Assembly: GCA_904419315.1 (NCBI GenBank)
Contig: CAJFQY010000045.1
Coordinates: 1-11,721, forward strand
DNA: 11,721 nucleotides
Reading direction: 5' to 3'
Source: Zongyangia gallinarum
GTDB taxonomy: Bacteria; Bacillota; Clostridia; Oscillospirales; Ruminococcaceae
The notes beneath the pieces are model-generated. The model did not search any database, was not told the DNA's origin, and saw nothing but the letters and a program-made list of their open reading frames with translations. The position numbers and the translations under genes were made by a program. This document shows, in pieces, positions 7,350 to 11,721 of this stretch; position 1 is the stretch's first letter, and every line of letters begins with the position of its first letter.

Positions 7350-7580
7350 TACACCATCATTTTCTTTGCAATTTTTGCGACTTTGCGCATACACTATGAA
7401 TGTCCCGCCGGGACAATTTCTTTGAAAACAAAGTGAGAGAGCCCTCTGCGCTGGGTCAAGCGGTGCAAACGCTCACAATGCGGGATATTGCCCCCAACCG
7501 AGGGACTTTTTCTGTACCGTCCAGCCCGCGGGTCTCGATGTTGCCAAGTTTTTATTGTTTTCCTCCGACTCTTTCTGATT

Positions 7581-7608
7581 CTGATAGGACGAAAATAAGG
7601 TATGTCAA
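7581..7608 (-). promoter_or_regulatory. Second leftward promoter candidate P2
   Basis: On the - strand, a perfect -35 TTGACA (+ 7603-7608), a 16-base spacer, and a moderate -10 TATCAG (+ 7581-7586, 4 of 6). Its -35 box overlaps the expected start site of P1. The start would be near 7574. It may be a secondary start or chance similarity. Confidence 0.35.
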
Positions 7609-7610
7609 AC

Positions 7611-7639
7611 AGTATACTTGTTTTTTGAGGTCCTGTGAA
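7611..7639 (-). promoter_or_regulatory. Sigma-A-type promoter P1, leftward
   Basis: On the - strand, -35 TTCACA (+ 7634-7639), a 17-base spacer, and -10 TATACT (+ 7611-7616). Each box is one mismatch from consensus and the spacing is ideal. Transcription would start near 7604 and run toward the VTT gene. An AT-rich stretch lies directly upstream. This is the best promoter in the window. Confidence 0.6.
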
Positions 7640-7653
7640 TGGCTCAGGTAAAA

Positions 7654-7693
7654 ATTTCAAAATTATTTAAGAAGTCCTTATCTTTTTTGAAAT
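7654..7693. repeat. AT-rich inverted repeat upstream of P1
   Basis: Arms ATTTCAAAA (7654-7662) and TTTTGAAAT (7685-7693) are exact inverted copies, 22 bases apart, lying just upstream of the P1 -35 box. They could be an UP-element-like AT tract or a regulator site. In AT-rich DNA this may also be chance. Confidence 0.25.
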
Positions 7694-7721
7694 CTTTTAC
7701 GCGATTCCGGTGAGACAAACA

Positions 7722-7754
7722 AAAAACCCAGCGTATTTTATACGCTGGGTTTTT
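7722..7754. terminator. purL terminator, bidirectional shape
   Basis: A perfect inverted repeat: arms AAAAACCCAGCGTAT (7722-7736) and ATACGCTGGGTTTTT (7740-7754), three-base loop. On the - strand it lies 38 bases after the purL stop and ends in a T run. It separates purL from the leftward VTT promoter. The + strand also ends in a T run, but no + gene enters here. Confidence 0.93.
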
Positions 7755-7792
7755 ATTTTGTCTAATGATACATAATGTTGTCACAAAAACGC

Positions 7793-10700
7793 CTATTTTG
7801 CGAAATAATCCACGGCGCCCTGGAACATTTTTTGATCAAAATCGCCGGGGACATTCTGGAATACACCTAGGCTGTATCTCTCTGAATGGCCCATTTTACC
7901 GAAGACCCTGCCGTCAGGAGAGGTAGCGCCTTCGATGGCGTGGACAGAGGTGTTGGGATTAAAGCGGATATCCAGGGTGGGATTGCCGTCAAAATCCACA
8001 TACTGGGTAGCGATCTGTCCGTTGGTCTCCATAGTGCTCAAAAGCTCCTCAGAGGCGATAAACCTGCCTTCGCCGTGGGAGATGGCGATGGTGTGGATAT
8101 CATCCACCTTGGTGTGCATCAGCCAGGGAGATTTGTTGGAAGCGATGCGGGTGCGAACCAGCATGGACTGGTGTCGGCCGATTTTGTTATAGGTAAGGGT
8201 CGGGCAGTTTTCGTCCATATCCCTGATTTCACCAAAGGGAATCAGCCCCAGTTTGACCAGTGCCTGGAAGCCGTTGCAGATGCCGCACATCAGGCCGTCC
8301 CGCTGTCCCAGCAGGGTGTGAACCGCCTCTTTGATGGAGGGATTGCGGAAGAAAGCGGTAATGAACTTGCCGGAGCCATCCGGCTCGTCGCCGCCGGAGA
8401 AACCGCCGGGGATGGCAATGATCTGGCTTTCGCCGATGAGTTTGGCCATCTGGGCCACACTATCCTCAATTTGCGAGGGGGTCAGGTTGCGGATGACAAA
8501 GATCTCCGGCTTGGCGCCTGCCCGCTCAAAGGCCCGGGCCATATCGTATTCACAGTTGGTACCGGGGAATACGGGAATCAGCACCTGAGGTCTGGCGACC
8601 TTTTGGGCCGGTGCAGGCCAGGAGGAAGCGGTAAAGGAGAAACGCTTTACAGCTTCTGTCCGGGGTGCAATGGTCCAGGGGAAGACAGGGTTGAGCTTCT
8701 GCTGCCAGGCATCCTGCACCTGCTGCAGATCCACGACGCCATCCGGGGTTTCGATGCGGTACTCAGAGATGGTCTGGCCGATAACTTTGCCAACGGCCGG
8801 AGCGCCTTCGGCCATTTCCAGGAGGAAACCGCCGTAGAGGCCATCCCAATACTCAGAAATATCCAGGCTGGCGGCTTTGCCGTCGGTAAAGCGGAAGCCA
8901 AGGCCGTTGCCGAAGCACATTTTGGCGACAGCCTCAGGCACGCCGCCGTAAGAAAGGGCCCAGGCCGCTTTGACCTGTCCGGCGCTGATGGCGGCTTCTA
9001 CCTGGTTCCAGATGGATTTCAGATCGTCAAAGTCCACCAGGTGGTTGTCGTCATAGCGGGGAGCAATCAGGCAGACGTTGTGTCCAGCCTCCTTAAAGTC
9101 GGTGGAAACGATATGGCTGGTGTTGGTCACAGATACAGCAAAAGAGGTCAAGGTGGGGGGGACATCCAGATCTTCAAAGGTACCGGACATGGAGTCTTTG
9201 CCTCCGATGGCGGCACAGCCCAACTCCAGCTGGGCCTTCAAAGCTCCCAGCAGGGCGGACATCGGCTTACCCCAGCGCTCTGGATCGTTTTTGGTCCGCT
9301 CGAAGTATTCCTGGAAGGTCAGCCAGCACTGTTTATAGCTGCCGCCGGCGGCGATGACCTTGGCGATGGATTCTACGACCGCCGCCATGGCTCCATGGTA
9401 GGGGCTTAAGGCGCTTAGGTCAGGGTTGAAGCCCCAACCCATGATGGAGCAGGTGGCTGTTTCCCCAGAAAGGACAGGCAGCTTGGCGGCCATGGCCTGG
9501 GACGGGGAAAGCTGCCGTTTGCCGCCATAGGGCATAAGTACGGTGCCGGCGCCGATGGTGGAGTCAAAGCGTTCCACCAAGCCTTTCTGCTGGCAGACGT
9601 TGAGCTGGCTTAAGTGCGCACACCACTTGCCGGTGGTGTCGCCGATATATGCTTTTGCTCCAGCAATAACTTCTGGGGCCGGAATCTTCATGGTGGTATG
9701 TTTAGAAGCGCCGTTGGAATTTAAAAATTCTCTGGAAAGATCAACGATGACGTTGCCGTTCCATTCCATGGTCAGCCGGGGCTGTTCCTCTACCACGGCA
9801 ACAACGGTGGCCTCCAGGTTTTCTTTGGAAGCGGCGGCGATAAATTCGTCTACATCCATCTTATCGACGACCACGGCCATCCGCTCCTGGCTTTCACTGA
9901 TGGCAAGTTCTGTACCGTCTAATCCGTCATATTTTTTAGGTACGGCGTCCAGGTTGATCCGCAGGCCGTCCGCCAATTCTCCGATGGCTACTGAAACGCC
10001 GCCGGCGCCAAAGTCGTTGCACCGCTTGATCATCCGGGTGACCTTGGGATCCCGGAAGAGACGCTGCAGCTTTCTCTCCTCCGGAGGATTGCCCTTCTGG
10101 ACCTCTGCGCCGCAGGTTTCCAGAGACTGGAGGGTGTGGGACTTGGAGGAGCCGGTGGCACCACCGCAGCCGTCCCGGCCGGTGCGGCCACCCAGCAGGA
10201 TGATGATATCGCCAGGGGCGGGACGTTCCCGCACCACATTTTCTTCCGGAGCAGCGCCGATGACTGCGCCGATCTCCAACCGTTTGGCCGCATAGCCCGG
10301 ATGATAGACCTCGGCTACATGCCCGGTGGCAAGGCCGATCTGGTTACCGTAAGAGCTGTAGCCATTGGCGGCTGTCACCACCAGCTTTTTCTGGGGAAGT
10401 TTGCCCTCCATGGTTTCGGAGACAGGGACCAGAGGGTCCGCGGCGCCGGTGACCCGCATGGCCTGATAGACATAGCTGCGGCCGGAGAGGGGGTCACGGA
10501 TAGCGCCGCCCAAGCAGGTGGCCGCGCCACCAAAGGGCTCAATTTCGGTGGGATGGTTGTGGGTCTCGTTTTTGAACATGAGGAGCCAGTCCTCCAGCTT
10601 TCCGTCCACGTCCACCTTAATCTTGACAGAGCAGGCGTTGATCTCCTCCGACTCATCCAGATCCTGTAGTTTTCCTTGGGCCTTCAGGATTTTGGCGCCG

Positions 10701-11530
10701 ATGACCGCCAGATCCATGAGGGTCTGTGGCTTATTCTTGCCCTGTTTGGTGTAAAGCTCATCCCGATAGTGAAGGTAGGTATCGTAGGTCTCTTTAATAT
10801 AAGCCGGCTGGATTTCCACGTCGTCAATGTTGGTGAGGAAGGTGGTGTGGCGGCAGTGGTCGGACCAGTAGGTGTCAATCATCCGAATCTCGGTGATGGT
10901 GGGATCCCGATGCTCGGTATTTTTAAAGTAATCCTGGCAGAACTTGATGTCATCCTCGTCCATGGCCAGACCGTAATTTTTCACAAAATCAGCAAGCTCC
11001 TGCTTGTTCAGGTGGATAAAGCCTTCCAGGGTTTCCACTGTAGTGGGAATGTCATAGGGGATCTGGAGGGTGTCCGGCAGATCCAAGCTGGCCTCCCGGC
11101 TTTCTACCGGGTTGATGAGATGGTGTTTAATCTGGGCAAACTCTCGATCGGAAATGGGGCCGGAGAGGATATAGACCCGAGCGGTACGGACCAGAGGACG
11201 GTCCTTCTGGGTGGAAATCTGGATACACTGGGCACAGGAGTCGGCTCGCTGGTCGTACTGTCCCGGCAGATATTCCACCGCAAAAATCCTGTCGTTTTGG
11301 GAAATGACAGGCAATCCGGCGGAGATGGTGTCCACCTGCGGCTCGGAAAAAACGGTGTGCTTAGCGTTTTCAAAGTCGGTTTCATCGATGTTTTCTACAT
11401 CGTACCGATTGAGAATGCGGACGCTTTTTACACTGTCCATGAGCAGGGAGGTTTTCAGATCCTGGAGTACCGAATCTGCCTCAACGGCGAATTTGGGCTT
11501 TTTCTCTACATAGATGCGATAAACAGCCAT
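7793..11530 (-). CDS. purL: Phosphoribosylformylglycinamidine synthase, single chain
   Basis: FGAM synthase catalyses the fourth step of purine synthesis: FGAR, glutamine and ATP give FGAM, glutamate, ADP and phosphate. This 1245-residue form combines what other bacteria split into PurS, PurL and PurQ. Order: PurS-like N-terminus (about 1-160), linker with the signature WSDHCRH (222-228), first AIRS-like synthase half with ETHNHPT (322-328) and GRTGRDGCGGATGSSKSH, second half with GGKDSMS (776-782), and a class I glutamine amidotransferase domain from about 978. Its catalytic triad is intact: Cys1085 in GICNGFQ, His1215 and Glu1217 in GHSER. Length and motifs match the form common in Clostridia. 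ATG at 11530 has AGGAGAG 8 bases upstream; the stop is TAG. No other pur gene is in the window, and no PurR box or purine riboswitch was recognised. Confidence 0.98.
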   Translation of the reverse strand: MAVYRIYVEKKPKFAVEADSVLQDLKTSLLMDSVKSVRILNRYDVENIDETDFENAKHTVFSEPQVDTISAGLPVISQNDRIFAVEYLPGQYDQRADSCAQCIQISTQKDRPLVRTARVYILSGPISDREFAQIKHHLINPVESREASLDLPDTLQIPYDIPTTVETLEGFIHLNKQELADFVKNYGLAMDEDDIKFCQDYFKNTEHRDPTITEIRMIDTYWSDHCRHTTFLTNIDDVEIQPAYIKETYDTYLHYRDELYTKQGKNKPQTLMDLAVIGAKILKAQGKLQDLDESEEINACSVKIKVDVDGKLEDWLLMFKNETHNHPTEIEPFGGAATCLGGAIRDPLSGRSYVYQAMRVTGAADPLVPVSETMEGKLPQKKLVVTAANGYSSYGNQIGLATGHVAEVYHPGYAAKRLEIGAVIGAAPEENVVRERPAPGDIIILLGGRTGRDGCGGATGSSKSHTLQSLETCGAEVQKGNPPEERKLQRLFRDPKVTRMIKRCNDFGAGGVSVAIGELADGLRINLDAVPKKYDGLDGTELAISESQERMAVVVDKMDVDEFIAAASKENLEATVVAVVEEQPRLTMEWNGNVIVDLSREFLNSNGASKHTTMKIPAPEVIAGAKAYIGDTTGKWCAHLSQLNVCQQKGLVERFDSTIGAGTVLMPYGGKRQLSPSQAMAAKLPVLSGETATCSIMGWGFNPDLSALSPYHGAMAAVVESIAKVIAAGGSYKQCWLTFQEYFERTKNDPERWGKPMSALLGALKAQLELGCAAIGGKDSMSGTFEDLDVPPTLTSFAVSVTNTSHIVSTDFKEAGHNVCLIAPRYDDNHLVDFDDLKSIWNQVEAAISAGQVKAAWALSYGGVPEAVAKMCFGNGLGFRFTDGKAASLDISEYWDGLYGGFLLEMAEGAPAVGKVIGQTISEYRIETPDGVVDLQQVQDAWQQKLNPVFPWTIAPRTEAVKRFSFTASSWPAPAQKVARPQVLIPVFPGTNCEYDMARAFERAGAKPEIFVIRNLTPSQIEDSVAQMAKLIGESQIIAIPGGFSGGDEPDGSGKFITAFFRNPSIKEAVHTLLGQRDGLMCGICNGFQALVKLGLIPFGEIRDMDENCPTLTYNKIGRHQSMLVRTRIASNKSPWLMHTKVDDIHTIAISHGEGRFIASEELLSTMETNGQIATQYVDFDGNPTLDIRFNPNTSVHAIEGATSPDGRVFGKMGHSERYSLGVFQNVPGDFDQKMFQGAVDYFAK

Positions 11531-11569
11531 TTTTGTTACTCTCCTATTATCGTGTTTTCATTTGGGATG

Positions 11570-11606
11570 AAAAAGCCTCCCGCCTAGGGGAAGGATAGGG
11601 AGACTT
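11570..11606 (-). terminator. Terminator or attenuator in front of purL
   Basis: On the - strand, AAGTCTCCC (+ 11598-11606) pairs with GGGAGGCTT (+ 11573-11581) over 9 pairs with one G-T, loop 16 bases, then a T run to 11570. It lies 29 bases after the end of the upstream frame's downstream hairpin and about 40 bases before the purL start codon. It may end the upstream transcript or act as a purL attenuator: CTTCCC inside the loop can pair with the same GGGAGG arm. Confidence 0.55.
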
Positions 11607-11620
11607 AGCGTTTTGTATGA

Positions 11621-11636
11621 AAAGGCACCTGCCTTT
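11621..11636 (-). other. Short stem-loop at the upstream gene's stop
   Basis: On the - strand AAAGGC (11636-11631), loop AGGT, GCCTTT (11626-11621), then T and CAT. The 6-pair stem overlaps the TAA stop of the partial frame. It is too short to be a convincing terminator on its own, though it is placed where one is expected. Confidence 0.35.
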
Positions 11637-11721
11637 ACTCCAATAATTTTCCCTCGCAAGTTTCCCCATCATTGCCGACGATCTCTACAAGATGAAGAGA
11701 ACCCTGCAGGCTGATGGGGGA
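11635..11721 (-). CDS. Possible C-terminus of an unidentified gene, partial
   Basis: An open - strand frame enters from the right edge and ends in TAA at 11635-11637, giving 28 residues (SPISLQGSLHLVEIVGND, then GETCEGKLLE). The codons look like those of neighbouring genes, and a short hairpin directly follows the stop. I do not recognise the protein. A run of 28 sense codons can occur by chance, so this is tentative. If real, the gene lies upstream of purL in the same direction, 104 bases away. Confidence 0.4.
   Translation of the reverse strand, partial: SPISLQGSLHLVEIVGNDGETCEGKLLE

Larger units (their letters stand above)
7282..7604 (-). ncRNA. Candidate structured leader RNA of the VTT gene
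   Basis: The 511-base gap 7282-7792 has no convincing gene. Its left part, read on the - strand, would be a leader of about 320 bases starting near 7604. Long-range pairings seen: GAAAACAA (+ 7555-7562) with TTGTTTTC (+ 7424-7431), and an imperfect helix of about 14 pairs between the - strand copies of 7521-7536 and 7437-7454 (GAGA/TCTC, CCC/GGG, GCG/CGC, CTGG/CCAG). Local hairpins include TGTCCC-GCC-GGGACA at 7401-7415. The RNA ends in a terminator-like palindrome at 7314-7339. It could be a cis-regulatory leader or a separate small RNA. No signature of T-box, SAM, TPP, Mn (yybP-ykoY), c-di-GMP or tmRNA was found. No folding program was run. Confidence 0.35.

Noticed and set aside
7520..7537. 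T-box-like CCCGCGGGTCTCG on the + strand
   Set aside because: The core T-box sequence (GGGTGGTACCGCG type) is not present and no tRNA synthetase or amino acid gene follows on the + strand.
7541..7603. Resemblance to a SAM-I riboswitch (TATC, AGAG, GGAGG, GGCAAC)
   Set aside because: The elements are scattered and lack the conserved core pairing and spacing, so it is treated as chance.
7394..7660. Frames of 83-88 codons on both strands in the gene-free gap
   Set aside because: They overlap each other and the promoters, have no ribosome binding site, and their proteins are rich in Arg/Ser/Pro with no domain. An RNA element explains the gap better.
7886..9409. A 507-codon open frame on the + strand opposite purL
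   Set aside because: It lies wholly within purL, whose motifs are certain. The predicted protein is Gly/Asp-rich, has no recognisable domain and lacks a good ribosome binding site; it is a shadow of purL codon bias.
11537..11560. GATAAT as a purL -10 box
   Set aside because: It overlaps the ribosome binding site, so the start would fall too late, and no -35 is in place.
10676..11587. A 303-codon + strand frame opposite the purL 5' end
   Set aside because: Same reason: antisense shadow of purL without domain or ribosome binding site.

Overview
The window looks like a chromosomal housekeeping stretch from a Gram-positive anaerobe of the class Clostridia, probably Oscillospirales/Ruminococcaceae-like. 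This is inferred from protein families and gene style, not from a database search. Supporting signs are a single-chain 1245-residue PurL with a fused glutaminase domain, an MBL-fold ComEC-like hydrolase next to a DUF3006 protein, strong AGGAGG-type ribosome binding sites, and GC-rich genes separated by AT-rich gaps with classical intrinsic terminators. No transposase, phage gene, CRISPR array, tRNA or rRNA was seen.

Layout. Positions 2-6491 hold six genes on the + strand: the 3' part of an FtsK/SpoIIIE DNA translocase; a YgiQ-type radical SAM protein; a membrane-anchored MBL-fold hydrolase related to the ComEC nuclease domain; a small DUF3006 protein; a flavin reductase-like protein; and a hotdog-fold acyl-CoA thioesterase. 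From ygiQ onward the genes are 3 to 15 bases apart or overlap, so they are probably one operon. It ends at a strong bidirectional terminator at 6532-6562. On the - strand, facing it, lies a TVP38/TMEM64 (VTT-domain) membrane protein gene (6580-7281). A 511-base gene-free gap (7282-7792) follows, then purL on the - strand (7793-11530). The last 87 bases are an open - strand frame that may be the C-terminus of the gene upstream of purL.

The gene-free gap is the most interesting part. On the - strand it carries two good sigma-A-type promoters (7611-7639 and 7581-7608), then about 300 bases of transcript with several long-range pairings. It ends in a perfect 26-base palindrome (7314-7339) shaped like an intrinsic terminator, about 33 bases before the VTT gene start. 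A second copy of the palindrome core just upstream (7342-7349) could form a mutually exclusive antiterminator. This fits an uncharacterised cis-regulatory RNA or a terminated small RNA, but no known riboswitch or 6S signature was recognised, so it remains a hypothesis.

The gene functions do not form one obvious pathway. FtsK (chromosome segregation), PurL (purine synthesis) and the thioesterase and flavin enzymes are ordinary metabolism and cell-cycle functions. The MBL hydrolase and DUF3006 pair is a recurring neighbourhood of unknown role. Apart from the VTT leader and the purL leader, the region looks ordinary.
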